This document shows positions 1 to 10,938 of a DNA stretch of 39,616 nucleotides, in pieces. Positions within the stretch are counted from its first letter, which is position 1; each line of letters begins with the position of its first letter. Source of the stretch: Porphyra umbilicalis (Eukaryota; Rhodophyta; Bangiophyceae; Bangiales; Bangiaceae); assembly GCA_002049455.2 (NCBI GenBank), contig KV919251.1:1-39616 (forward strand). The letters are read 5' to 3'. Made by a program: the position numbers and the translations under genes. The notes below the pieces were generated by a model that saw only the letters and a list, made by a program, of their open reading frames with translations, made no database searches and was not told where the DNA came from.

Positions 1-103
1 ACAGCGCGCGCGTCCCACCCGCGGAGTTTTGGGGGCGGTCAGCCGACCGGGTTTGGCCCCTCCACCCACTCGTCGGCACCGCACCACCCGCGCTCAACGT
101 CAA

Positions 104-130
104 CGCCGACGCCGACGCCGACGCCGACGC
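104..130. repeat. GCCGAC hexanucleotide microsatellite
   Basis: About four and a half perfect copies of GCCGAC in tandem, upstream of the first gene. It is short and lies in GC-rich sequence, so it may be plain low complexity. Confidence 0.7.
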
Positions 131-561
131 GGGCACCGATCCCCTCTCTGCACGACGTCGAGTTGCCCATTGGGGAGAGGGCTCCCCCCCCCCTGGAGGA
201 AAACCGGGACATCATGCGCGTGCTCAATGACGCGCGCCTTGCCGAGTGGCTCTTTTACCCCCACCCGCGGCCGGCGATGCTCAGCGACGCAATACCCATG
301 AGTTTTATGATACACTCGACACGTACCAGCATCGCGCCGCAACGGGGGCACAAGCCGGGGGGGCGCGCGACCACCGTTGGGAGGCGGCGCCGCTCCGAGG
401 GTCGGAGGAGCCCCGCAGCGGGCCAGACGGACGGGCCCAGTGCCCGCGGCGTCGGCGGCGTTGGCGTCGGCGGCACGCCGTCGCGCTGCGGCGCCCGCGG
501 CGGCGTCACGCCGGGCGGCGGCGTCACGGGACGGCCGCACAGCGGGTCCCCCGCCTCTGCC

Positions 562-2552
562 ATGGACCTCCCGACGGCGCCCCTCGCCGAGAATGTTACC
601 GTCGCGCAGACGGTGCTCGCCCCCCACACGACGCTCGACTCCCGGTGGGTCTTGTCGTCTGTCCACATGTCTGTGTCGATCCTCGACGCGGTCGGGTGGC
701 CCGAGGAGCTGACGCCGCACGCCGGCAATGCGGTTTTGGACCTCGAGACGGGGGGCGGGCACGCCCTTTTTTTTCTGTGGTACAACCCGGGGCGGCTCGT
801 GGTGGTGTATGCGGAAATGGGGAGTGGGGGCGCCGGCTCGGGCTGTTTTTATCTGCTCAAGTCGGAGGGGTTGGCCACCATGCAGGGGGACGCGGCCGAC
901 CGCGTGGCCGCCCTCTGCGGGTCAGGCGCCCTCGACGGCCGCACTTTGCTTGCGGGCGGCTGGTCTGAAGGCGGCCACTGCCAGTACTGCCACTGGCGGT
1001 CGTACGCGTGCGACAAGGACCGCAGCGACGACGACTACATTCGGGGCGGTGGCGTCGGCAGCAAGCGCCGCGCATGCAGCTGTGATTGTCAGCCCGAGCT
1101 CCGCCGCCGCGGCTGGGAGGGCCTCCCAGCCGACGTCAGAGGCGGCGGCGGCGGGAATGGGGTGCCAGACACTGCCCCCGGCGGTGGCCCCGAGGGCGCC
1201 GACACGGACGGTGCCGGGCGCAGCGGGTGGGGGCGCCGCGGAGACGCGCATGCCGGCGAGCCATCGGCACAGTACAAGTCGGGGGTACTGACGCTCTCCC
1301 GCGCCGGCTATGCGGGCGGTGGTGGGGGCGGCAGCAGCGGCTCGTTTGGTTCTCTCGGTGACATGCTCCGCTGGTCCAGTCCCAACAGCGTTGCGAGTCC
1401 TCGCCTGCAGCGCTTTACGCTGCGCGTGCCGGGAGAGACGGGGGATAGGGTGCTCTACATGGGCAACACGGACGAGCTGTACGGGCCGGGCGCGGGGGAT
1501 TGTAGCCGCGCGTTGGATGCCGCCCGGCGCGCGTTTGCGGCGGCGACCGTCCGGGTGTACCCGGGCGCAGATGGGCCACTCGGCGTGGGGATGGGGGGGG
1601 GTGGATGGCGGCGGGGGGGTGGGGGGGCGGGGGGGTGTGGAACGAAGCGTGTGTGGGTGGCAGGCGGGGGCGCCTGGCGGTGATGGCAGCCGACGGTGGA
1701 GGGGCAGTGGGGGGTGGCGGCGGTTCCGGTGGCGGAACCACGGCGGGCAATGGCGGCGGCGGCGGCGGCGGCAGCGGTGGCGGCAATGCCAATGACAGGG
1801 GCGATGGGCTGTCCTCCCCCGTGTCGGCCGAAGGCGATTTGCCACCGCCGCCCGACGGCGGTGGTATGTCTGGTGGCAGCGGTGGCTCTGACGAAGAGGA
1901 AGACGGTGGCGGGCGGGGTGGATGGTGGCGGGGTACCTACGGGCTGCCCCCGCCGCCCAAGCGTCCTCGCACGCTGAGCGAGGACGGGAGGCGTACGGGT
2001 GGCAGCAGCGGTGCGGGTGATCGCGATGGCGGTGCGGGTGATCGCGATGGCGGTGGCGGTGGCAGTGGCGGTGGAGATCGCGGTGCCGGTGGCGGCGGCG
2101 GTGGCGCTGCTGAGCAAGTCACCTGGCATGCCGGCGGTGGGATGCGTTTCGGCCTGCCCGCCGCCGTTGCCGACCAGGGTGCGCCGTGGACGCCTGCCGC
2201 TGACGGGCGGGCCGCCGCTGCTGCCGCCGTCGCGGTTGCGGCGGCGGCAGCGCCGGTGGCCGGGCAGCGGTCCTGCCGGCCCGGCTCCCCCCCGGCCTCC
2301 CCCGGGGGGGGGCTGTGGCACCCAGCGAGTGGCGCCGGCGGCGGGCCGAGAGGCACTGCAGAGCGCCATGCCGCCGCAGACGCGGCCGAGGCTGAAGCGG
2401 CGGCGGCGGCAGCGGCGGCGGCAGCCATCCTCGACGGCGCGGGGGAGGGCGGGGACGGCTATCCCCGGGGCGCCATTGGCGCCCCAACGGCGCAGGCGGC
2501 ACTCCATTCGGCCCTGGATGGCCGCGGCGGGGCCATTGTCGTTGACGAGGAC

Positions 2553-2587
<35 letters not shown>

Positions 2588-2966
2588 CGACGCGGCCGCA
2601 ACGTTGCTGGCGGCGGCGGCCCGGCCCGCAGCCGCCCCTGCCCCCATGTTGGACGTGGCGCCACCTGCTGCGGGCGCGCCGTCGGGCGCGCCCGCCACGG
2701 CGAGCACGGCGACGGGCGCGTCGGCCGACGCGGCGGGCTCGTCGCGCGCCCCCCCGCCGGCGGCGCCCGGCAGCCTCGTGCGGTGCGAGGAGTGCGGGCG
2801 GGGCTTTTCGACGCGCTCCAACGCGCGGAAGCACCGGCGGCTCATCCACGAGCGCCGCCGGGAGCACATGTGCAAGGCGTGCGGCGCCCGCTTTGGGCAA
2901 TCGACGGACTTGCGGCGGCACGCGCGGCTGGCGCACGCGCCAGAGGGGCGGGGGGGGGGGAAGTGA
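562..2966 (+). CDS. Protein with two C-terminal C2H2 zinc fingers (one frame break)
   Basis: I read this as one gene. The first ATG in good context (gccATGG) is at 562, and that frame is coding-like to about 1585, with a Cys/His cluster near 980-1085 (HCQYCH, CSCDC). It then crosses G-rich runs at 1591-1640, and a frame offset by one missing base continues to the stop at 2964-2966. The second half is Gly/Ala-rich with an acidic patch (SDEEED) and a basic PPPKRPR segment that could be a nuclear signal. It ends in two C2H2 fingers, both C-x2-C-x12-H-x4-H, at about 2779-2935. Such fingers bind nucleic acid, so a nuclear regulatory role is likely; the target is unknown. I recognise no family for the N-terminal ~340 residues. 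The alternative is two genes, with the second starting near 1684. Confidence is high for the fingers, moderate for the fusion. Confidence 0.65.
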
Positions 2967-3644
2967 CGGGCGGCGGTCCAGACGGCGGCGGGGCGGGTCG
3001 GGATGCAGATTTTGGGAGCAGGGGGGGGGGGGGGGGTGGTAGGCGTGGCAGCCGCCAGTGGGCGTGGCGGGGGTGGTGGACAGGTCTGGACGGGCGGGGT
3101 GGAGAGTGCGAGGCGTTGCTCGCGGGATAATTGAGACAGAGGCGGTAGATACACCGAGCCCGCGCCACCCCACCTGCAACCGCGCGTGCGGTGCCGACCC
3201 GCCACGGCCGGCGGATCTGCCGCGCGCGTCCCCCGCGCGCCCGTGCCCGCCGCGCCGCCGCGTGCGTGCGCGTGTGGTGCACCGCCCGTGTCTTCCCGTG
3301 TGCCCCCGCCCCACGCGACGCGTGCGCCGGGACGGGCGGGTTAGCAGCACCAAACCCCAAGCGCGGTGGGCGAGCCGCACGCCCTGCCGACGGCCGCCCG
3401 GCCCTCCGTCGCTCGGGCGTGGCGGGGCGACCCCCCCCCCCCCGCCGCGCCCTCCCTCCACCCGCTCGCGCTCGACCCCACCCGCATCCGCTCGGCGCGG
3501 ACGCGCGCCGCGCGGCGCGCGGCCGCCGCGGCCGCCGCGGCCGCCGCGCCGGCGCACCACCCCCACCGCGCCCCCCCCCCTGCCTCGTGTCGGACCAGGT
3601 GCAATTCGCGCCGTAGGGGTGGGTCATCATGGGGGATTGACTGT
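2967..3644. other. Intergenic, GC-rich
   Basis: No supported gene. It contains a 15-G run near 3018-3032 and short runs of GCCGCC. Several ORFs cross it in all frames but show no domain and look like codon-bias shadows. Confidence 0.5.
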
Positions 3645-4365
3645 ACGAGCGAAACGACGATCGGCCCCAGAGAGGCGATCACGGCCCGCTGCGCTTCACC
3701 CAAGGATCCGGTCGCCATTGTCACGACGGGCCCGCTTTGATGGCGCCAGAACGGGTGTGCTCCCGGCAAAATTGGTTGCGCCAGTGGCCTTTCCAGCGGG
3801 CAGCGACCATCGAGACGGGGGTGCCCGGTCATCGGCAGATGATTGACCGTTGTTCAGCCACGTCACGCGATTGAAGCACCCCCCCGCCGTGCCGCGCCAG
3901 TGGGGCCGCCTTGCCGGGCACTCCGCACCAACTCGAAAGCGGGCAGCCACCCGCGTTTCATGTCGTCAATACTCGATGATCGGGCACCTCTACTGTATGG
4001 AGAAAAAACAGGACAGCGCCAGCACTATTGCCGCGACCAGTCGTGAAAGCTATGGCTGTCTTCCCAATTATGGCCGATGTGGTCAAAGTCAAGATAGGGT
4101 CTCGATCAACTGCCCATTGGTCGAACAACTTTATCCGGCTGAATGGATGGCTGCACAGTTGATCACCCCTCTTGAGATTGACGGCATCGGCCAATTTTGG
4201 GAAGACAGCAATACCTCCCCAACAATCGTCGCTTGAACCACCCTTCCTGGTGCAATCAAAGCGGGTTGGTCTCTAAAATGGGAATGGGATCCTTGCACGA
4301 TGCCATCATGTGCCTCGATCGCCACTCTGGGGCCGATCGTCGGTCGACTCGTTTTGGTGGCAGGT
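3645..4365. mobile_element. Foldback element with ~120-bp imperfect inverted arms
   Basis: The sequence starting CGATCGGCCCCAGAG near 3657 reappears inverted ending near 4340. Matching blocks continue inward on both sides, including AAGGATCC and CCCGCTTTGAT. The arms are roughly 3650-3780 and 4222-4345. A 12-bp direct repeat, GGGGATTGACTG, lies outside the arms at 3632-3643 and 4392-4403. It could be a target duplication, although about 30 extra bases separate it from the right arm. No transposase is encoded. A separate MITE sits between the arms at 4051-4213. Confidence 0.6.
4051..4213. mobile_element. MITE, TTGCTGTCTTCCC family, short copy (TA-flanked)
   Basis: Terminal inverted repeats extend roughly 50-60 bp. 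The termini read TATGGCTGTCTTCCCAATTA on the left and, inverted, TATTGCTGTCTTCCCAAAAT on the right. If the outer TA is the target duplication, this fits a Tc1/mariner-type non-autonomous element. It is the shortest of the copies here and matches the 30023-30385 copy in reverse orientation, except that it lacks that copy's internal minisatellite. A matching terminus at 17911 lies next to an IS630/Tc1-like transposase gene, the natural candidate to have moved it. Confidence 0.8.
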
Positions 4366-4924
4366 GCCCGTCTACGCGGAGCCAACAGGTCGGGGATTGA
4401 CTGCAGTGGGTAGACGCGAAACACTGGTGCGCATGCGGAAAGTGGGTCCCTGTGACGGGCAGGGCGCTCGGGCGCGCAGCGATTTGGCCAACGGTCGCAG
4501 GCTTGGTCCACAACGCGACCCGCCGCTGCCGCGGCAGCGGGCGTTGCGCGGGCAACGTGCGGGCCGTGGACACGCCAGCGTTCACGAGATCCCCCTCGCG
4601 CGCTCGTGTTGTGCCGCGCAGGTCCCCTGCGAGGCCTGCCCGCGTGCGTTGCGGGTGGTGAAGTGGTGCGCCGTGGGGAGGTGCGGGCGCGAGTCTGATC
4701 CTGTCTCTCCGGCCGGTACATGCACTTGGCGAGGCTGTCCCCACCCTCTGCCACTACCTTGCGACTCTCGTCTGCGTCTCTCTCATCGCATACGTTTTCC
4801 CCGCACTGCCCCGTCTCGTCCCCCCCAAACCTGCCCTTTCTTCTTCCTTTTCGTTGCTGTGCACCCCAGCCGTGGGCCCGTCGAGCCGTGTCGTTTCTAT
4901 CCCCAACGTGCCGCGGCGGCCTGC
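4366..4924. other. Intergenic, presumed 5' region of the ankyrin gene
   Basis: No gene seen. The last 180 bases become pyrimidine-rich (TTTCTTCTTCCTTTTC near 4838), as in other gene-proximal leaders in this window. No TATA box is obvious. Confidence 0.4.
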
Positions 4925-7667
4925 ATGGAGTCCGATGCAGCCATGGTCTGGCACCCCCCCCGATCGTCAGGAAGCGCCCACAGGGAGCTGGTGCGGTGCC
5001 TCAACACCCCGGGACTGCCCGAAGACGCGCAGCGGCTGCAGCGGCTGCTCGCGGACCGCCCGTTGCTGACGAGGGAGCTGGTTGGGCTTAGCATGCAGCC
5101 GCCCCTCCACGTCGCGGCCCGCGTAGGCAAGCCGGCCCTCGTCCGCGTGCTCCTCGCCGCGGGCGCAGACGTTGACGCACGTGGGTCGTGCGACATGACG
5201 CCCCTGTGCGTCGCCGCCCTCACGTCAAACGCCGCCACGGTGCGGGTGCTCCTCGACGCGGGTGCGTCGGTGCGGTCGCGCACATCCAGCGACGAGGACA
5301 TGACGCCCCTGCTGCTGGCAGCGGAAGGTGGACACCCCGAGGTCTTGGCCGAGCTTCTCACCCACTGCACGCCTGCCGACGTGGCGGCCGTGAATGCGCA
5401 GCGGTCGACGGCCCTGATGCTGGCGGCGGCCAACTGCCAATCGGCAGAGATCGTGCGGCAGCTGCTCGCGGCGGGCGCGAGCGTGCACCCCCGCCTCCCC
5501 GACGGGCGCACCGCGTTTATGGTCGCCGCCGAGCACTGCGCGCCCGCCGCCGCCGCGTCGTCGGCGGGTGGGCCCCCCCCCGGCCTCCCCACCGCGATGA
5601 AACTGCTGCTTGCACCGCAGGGGGCAAAACCGCCACCGCGCTCGCGCTGCTGCGGCGCCACCCCCCCGCCGCGTGGGCGCCGACCGATACGGCCGTCGCC
5701 TGGGCCGCCGCGCACGGGCAGCGGGCGGTGGTCGAGGCGCTCCTCGACGCGGGCGCCCCCGTCGCCGCGCGGTCGGCCGACGGCGCAACAGCACTACTCG
5801 TTGCCGCGCAGGACCGCGACGTCCCCCTCGTAACGACGCTCCTCCAGTGGGACGGGTGCGGGGTGGCGCTCAACGCGACGCGCTACACCGACGGCCTCAC
5901 TGCCCTCCATGTGGCCGTTGTACAGCAGGCGCCGGCCTTTGTCACGGCGCTGCTGGCCGCCGGCGCCGACGGGACGGCAGTCTCCGTCGACCAGCACAAG
6001 ACGGCGCTCCACATGGCGGCTGAGCGGGATGAGGCGGCCACGCTCGCCGCCCTCCTCGGTGGAGCAGCACCCCTCGAGGCAACGACGGACACGGGCGATC
6101 GGGCGTTGCACTTGGTAGTCTACTGGGGGAAAACGCAGGCGGTCGAGGCGCTGCTTCAAGCCGGCGCAGCGGTGCAAGCCGCCAACTCGGACGGCAAGAC
6201 GCCGCTTCTCCTCGCCGCAGAGCGGGGGGAGGAAGACGCCGCACGGCTCCTGTTAGCCGCGACCGCCACGCGGGGGGAGGTGGTCGCCGCGGCGCGGCGG
6301 GCCCAGTTGGGCGCCGCCTCCGTCGCGCTGCTGGCCCGCCTCGTGGGGTCGACGGCAGCGCCGGCAGCAGCGGCTGCCACTGTCGGGGGGGAGCGGGCGC
6401 CCGCCGCCGGGGGGTCGGCCTCCCCACCCGTTTCCGCGGCGGCGGTGACGCCGGCGGCACATGGCACGCCCACCTCCCCACCGACGGTCCCTGCCGGGGT
6501 GTCCACGACGGCGGCTGCGGGAGCGGCTCCACCAGCAACGGCAGGCGACCGACCTGCCGCCCGCGCACCCGCCGGCGCAGGTGACGTGGAGCCGCCCGCA
6601 GACGCCACAGAGGACGAGGCCGACGTCAAGGGCGAGGAGGCGAAAGACGATGATGAGGAATTGGGCAACCAGGACGTGGCGATGGACCGCGGGCCCGCAG
6701 AGAGCGGCGAAGGCACGGCCGCGGCGGGCGCTTGGACGCCGGCCGCGCCCGCCCCCCCCGTGCCGCCGGCAGCGTCGACCGCGTCGGCAGCGACACCCGC
6801 GGGTGCATCCGCGTCGCCACTGTCCGCGACACCGCCGCGGGTCCGACCCGCCCCCGTTGCGGCCGCGGCGGGGGTGGTGGTGAGGACTCCCCGCCGGGCG
6901 GGCGGCAGCGGCGACCGCGGGGGGGCGGGCGCCGCGCGGGCGCCGACGCGACCGCCGGCGGGTCGCGGCGGCGGCACCCCCCCCCCGCGCCGTCGGCGGG
7001 CCGCCGGGCGACGGCCGTGGCGCCGCGGGGCGGCGGCGGCTCCGCCGCCGCCGCCGAGGCAGCGGTGGTTGTCATTGACGCCGACGCAGCGGCGTTGGTC
7101 ATTGACGCCGACGCCGCCGCTGCCGCCCCGGTGATGGTGGTGCACAACGCCCCAGCCGACGTTGTGGAGGTGGTCGACCTCGACGCCGACGCTGCCGCCG
7201 TCGACGTGGCCGTCCGTGTCGTGCTCGACGGCGGGGGGGCCCCGCCGACGACCGCTGCACGGCAGCCTCTGGCGCGCCGCCCCGCCGCGACGCGGCGCGA
7301 CGCGGCGACCCGCCGCGACGGGGCGGGCGGGGCCGGCGTCACCGGCCCGCCGCGCAAGCGCCGGCGGCGCAGTGGCGCGGCGGCGCCCCCCGTCGGGTCG
7401 GCGGGGGGCGGCGTCCCCCCCCCCGTCCCACGCCCCCCCCGGCGGCGGCGGCGGCGGCGGCGGCGGCACCGCCCCCCCCCCCCCCGACGCGGCAACGGGC
7501 GGCGGGCGGGCGCCCGCGATGGCGGCGCCCGCCGCCACGGGGCGGCCGCGCGGCGCAGTCGGCGGCGCGCCGCGCGGCGGCGGCGCGCCGCGGCGCGGCG
7601 GCGGCGGCGCGGGCGCGCCGGCGGGGGGGGGGGGGGGGGGGCCCGCGATGGCGCGCCGACACGGTGA
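4925..7667 (+). CDS. Ankyrin-repeat protein with acidic region and SIM-like C-terminus
   Basis: The start ATG at 4925 opens a frame with about a dozen ankyrin repeats (for example TPLCVAA...VRVLLDAGA and TALHVAV...VTALLAAGAD) to about 6270. There follow an Ala/Pro linker, an acidic stretch (EEAKDDDEELG, ~6640), and three hydrophobic-acidic motifs VVVIDAD, LVIDAD and VEVVDLD at 7065-7190. These resemble SUMO-interacting motifs. A basic PPRKRRRR at ~7347 resembles a nuclear signal. The frame breaks twice: at the 5-G run 5620-5624 (inside the repeat containing MKLLLA) and at the C run ~6976-6986. Each is repaired by one extra base, so sequencing error is likely. The 3' end is uncertain, because another C run at ~7420-7440 may shift the frame again. 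Ankyrin arrays bind proteins, so a nuclear SUMO-linked scaffold is my inference. Confidence 0.75.
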
Positions 7668-8437
7668 GCGCGGGGCGGGGCGGGGGCGGGGCGGCGGCGG
7701 TGCGCCGCCGCGCCACGGGCGGGGCGCGGCCGCGCCGGCTGTGGGCGGCTGCCTGCCTACGCGGCGACCGGTGCCTGCCTACGCGGCGACCGGCGCCCGG
7801 GCGGGCGCGGTGGGGTCGTTGAACGGCACTGCCGCGGCCATGGTGGCGGACAAAGCGCGTCGTGGACGGGCCGTGGTCGGGTGGGGAGGGGGAGGGAGGG
7901 GGACCCTGTGGGGGGTAGCGCAGCGGCAGGCCGGGTCGCAAGCGCGGGCCGAGACGAACCCAGGTCCAAGGGCGGCCGGCTGGTCGAGCTCCCTGTCTCT
8001 CCGTTTCAGAGCAAGATTCTTGGATCAGGAGTGCTGCGTGTCGTGGGGCCGGCCAAAACCTATTTTCATGGCGTGTGAGATCGAGGGGATTCTCATGTCA
8101 AACACGTCGGCTCTCAGGTCATTTTTGAAAATGACCCGCGTTTCCACGTCCTGGAGGGGCGTGCGCATCAAAAAGGGCCGATCAATTGAGTGAATATCTC
8201 TATTTGGCCGACAATCCATTGTACATTCCATGTTGATTCATGAGATTTTCCGGGTGTGTTTGAATCGGTGGGCTCGATGCTCTGGGTCGCGCGCTCAAGT
8301 CGCGAAAGCCACTTGCGTGCGGCGGATCACGGCCACGCGGCCGTGACCCGCAGTGGGCGAGGTCGCCGTCCCTCCACTCACTTCTCGCCCCCCTCTACCA
8401 CTCCACCCACCCCTTGCCTGTGGCACGGCCCTTGCCT
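7668..8437. other. Intergenic between ankyrin and LysRS genes
   Basis: GC content drops sharply from about 8010 to 8290. No gene, tRNA or inverted-repeat element was recognised there. It probably holds the ankyrin 3' UTR and the LysRS promoter. Confidence 0.45.
7750..7793. repeat. Two tandem copies of a 22-bp unit
   Basis: The unit TGCCTGCCTACGCGGCGACC plus GG occurs twice head to tail with no mismatch. It lies just after the ankyrin gene. Confidence 0.8.
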
Positions 8438-8460
8438 CCCCCCCCCCCCCCCCTGTCACC
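8438..8460 (+). promoter_or_regulatory. Poly-C tract and start context of LysRS
   Basis: A 16-C run at 8438-8453 is followed by TGTCACC and the ATG at 8461. Similar C/T-rich leaders ending in CACC precede the starts at 12321 and 35110. This pattern helped choose the starts; a regulatory role is inference. Confidence 0.4.
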
Positions 8461-10193
8461 ATGGCCTTTGCACTCGTATCAGCCCTGCCCCTGCGGCTGA
8501 CCGCCCCCGGCGCGCGGCTGGCGCTCGCCGCCTGCCGCCGCCGCCCCGCCACCGCGGCCGCCACCCACCGGCACATGGCGAGGGCGTCGGCCGCTGCCGA
8601 CGCGCCCGCACCAGCTGCCAAAGGCGGCGGCGGCAAGGCCAAGGGCGGCAAGGCCAAGGGCGGCAAACCCCCCCCGTCCCCGCCGCCACCAAAACGGAGG
8701 CGGAGCTCAAGCAGGCGCGCCTCGACAAGGTCGCTGACATGCGCGCCGACGGCGTGGAGCCGTTTGCCTATGCCTATGACGCTGCCGACACGACGGCGGA
8801 GCTCCACGCGGCCTTTGACGACGCGCTCGAGGCGGGCGGGGAGGACCCCGCCGCGCGGCCGCTGTCCCTCGCCGGCCGCGTGCTGCTGCGGCGGGTGTTT
8901 GGCAAGTTGGCCTTTTTCACGCTCGCCGACGAGACGGGCACCGTGCAGTTGTATTTGGAGAAGCAGTCGGTCGACGGCGCGATGGGCGACGGCGCGTTTG
9001 CGCGCCTCAAAAAGTGGACCGACGTTGGCGACATCCTCGGCGTGACGGGGATTGCCAAAAAGAGCGACAAGGGGGAACTGTCGGTCAAGGTGGCCACGTG
9101 GGTGATGCTGACCAAGGCGCTGCTGCCGCTGCCGGACAAGTTCCACGGCTTGGCCGACGTGGAGAAGCGCTACCGCGCGCGGCACGTGGACCTCATTGTC
9201 ACCCCCGGCGTGCGCGACGTGTTTCGCAAGCGCGCCCTCATGACGTCGGCGATCCGGCGGTTCCTCGACGAGCGGGGCTTCCTCGAGATGGAGACCCCCT
9301 CCCTCAACGCCGAGCCGGGTGGCGCCGAGGCGCGCCCGTTTGAGACGTACCACAACGCGTTGGAGCGGCAGCTGACGCTACGCATCGCCACAGAGTTGCA
9401 CCTCAAGCGCCTCGTCGTGGGCGGCTTTGAGCGCGTCTACGAGCTCGGCCGCGTGTACCGCAACGAGGGGATTAGCACGCGGCACAACCCCGAGTTTACG
9501 TCCATTGAGGTGTACCAGGCGTACGCCGACTACACGGCGGCCATGGTGCTGACCGAGGAGCTCGTGGCCGCCGCCGCCAACGCGGTGTGTGGCAGCACGA
9601 CGGTCCAGTACCAGGGGGAGGAGCTGGTGCTGGGCGCCCCCTTCCGCCGCGTGCCGATGCACACCCTCGTGTCAGAGGCGGTTGGCGTCGACACGCGGGC
9701 GGCCGACGCGACGGCCGAGTCGGTGGCGGCGGCGGCGGTCGCCGCCGGCGTCGGCGCCGACAAGGTCGACGGCCTCTGCACCGTCGGGGAGGTTGTCAAT
9801 GTGGCCTTTGAGGAGCTCGTCGAGGCGACGCTCCGCCAGCCGACGTTTGTCACGGACTACCCCGTGGAGGTGTCGCCGCTCGCCAAGCCCCACCGCTCCG
9901 CGGCGGGCCTCGTCGAGCGCTTTGAGCTGTTTGTCGTTGGCCGCGAGTTGGCCAACGCCTTTTCCGAACTGACCGACCCGGTCGAGCAGCGCGCCCGCTT
10001 TGTCGGCCAAGCGGCGAAAAAGGCAGCGGGCGACCCGGAAGCGTGCGGCGTCGACGAGGACTTTTTGGGCGCGTTGGAGACGGGGCTGCCACCGACGGCG
10101 GGGCTCGGCATTGGCGTCGACCGGCTGGTCATGTTGCTCACCGACGCGCCGTCCATCCGTGACGTGATTGCGTTTCCGGTGCTGCGCGACTGA
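8461..10193 (+). CDS. Lysyl-tRNA synthetase, class II, organelle-targeted
   Basis: It charges tRNA-Lys with lysine using ATP. The leader [20 protein letters not shown], followed by Ala/Arg-rich sequence, looks like a plastid or mitochondrial transit peptide, and the body is of the bacterial/organellar type. An OB-fold anticodon-binding region (~100-220) precedes the catalytic core: motif 1 ([17 protein letters not shown], ~257), motif 2 ([15 protein letters not shown], ~322) with [17 protein letters not shown], and motif 3 ([15 protein letters not shown], ~548). The ATG at 8461 has a strong context. The leader and body are in different frames, joined at the C run 8668-8675. One additional C gives [14 protein letters not shown] and a normal 577-residue protein, so I treat the break as a likely sequence error. 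The stop is immediately followed by a 20-G run. Confidence 0.93.
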
Positions 10194-10213
10194 GGGGGGG
10201 GGGGGGGGGGGGG
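10194..10213. repeat. 20-G homopolymer directly after the LysRS stop
   Basis: The run of G begins at the first base after the TGA. Runs this long are frequent at gene edges throughout the window. Confidence 0.9.
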
Positions 10214-10302
10214 AGGGGGGGGACCGAGCGTGTTTGGGAGGCGCCGCGCAGGCGCGGCAATTTTTGGCCCACGGGGGCGGATGCTGGGTGATCGGCGCCA
10301 TG

Positions 10303-10938
10303 CCATGCCTGTTTTCCATGGCCACGGCCGTGCACGCCGGCTGGTCGTTGGTCCCGCCGCCCCTCCCCCATGTATGTATCCAGCCAAGCGGCCTCCCACA
10401 GAGGTCCAACATGACGGCAGCGCAGTGGAGCTTATCTGGGGGTGGGACACAAATGCCTTTTCTGGCCATGTGGACCCCCATTGGATTCTGAAATCGGCCT
10501 GTGCGGGGTCATAAGGGCAGGTTTCTTTGAAGCCATGTGGATTGTCTTTCCGGGACAACGAAGACGTACTGCTTTATAGCCTCCGAAGTGTCTCGACGTG
10601 ATGAAGAATGCCCCTCCGTATCTGGCGTACTCATTGCACCGGAAGTGCGCTTCACATAGACATGTGGAACTGCCGTCGCGCGTTCCACGGCGGCATGTGG
10701 GGACGGCCGTAATTTGTGGGATGTGGGCACCTGTGGCGCAACGCTGGCCAATCATTCGTTCCTGAGCCATGGGTTCAGCAAGGGTCACCACAAAACCATG
10801 CTGATGTGTGTGGTTTTTGACTCACCACAACACTTTCTACATGAAGACTTGCTGTCCACATGACCAGAATGGCATTTGTGTCCCACCCCCCCAGTTAAGC
10901 TCCACTGCGCAGGGCGAGCGGGCCTTTGCGGGTGCTAA
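10303..10938. mobile_element. Inverted-repeat element D, copy 1 (downstream of LysRS)
   Basis: 10303-10420 matches 13719-13835 in opposite orientation at roughly 90% identity (shared blocks include CAGCCAAGCGG and AGAGGTCCAACATGA). Separately, 10420-10473 and 10856-10910 form a ~54-bp inverted repeat (GACACAAATGCC inverted as GGCATTTGTGTC). The stretch 10909-10938 matches 13694-13722 inverted. The pieces therefore belong to one repeat family with foldback structure. No ORF inside resembles a transposase. Outer ends and target duplication are not clear. Confidence 0.65.

Noticed and set aside
1455..3566. 703-codon minus-strand ORF opposite the zinc-finger gene
   Set aside because: It encodes mostly Arg/Pro/Gly/Ala, lacks domains, and is the expected shadow of GC-rich codons; the + frame has two clear C2H2 fingers.
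5568..5620. 53-nt intron in the ankyrin gene with matching phase
   Set aside because: It would remove TAMKLLLA, which fits the second helix of an ankyrin repeat; a missing G in the adjacent run explains the frame change better.
6156..7538. 460-codon minus-strand ORF opposite the ankyrin gene
   Set aside because: Low-complexity antisense of a gene with clear ankyrin repeats on the other strand.
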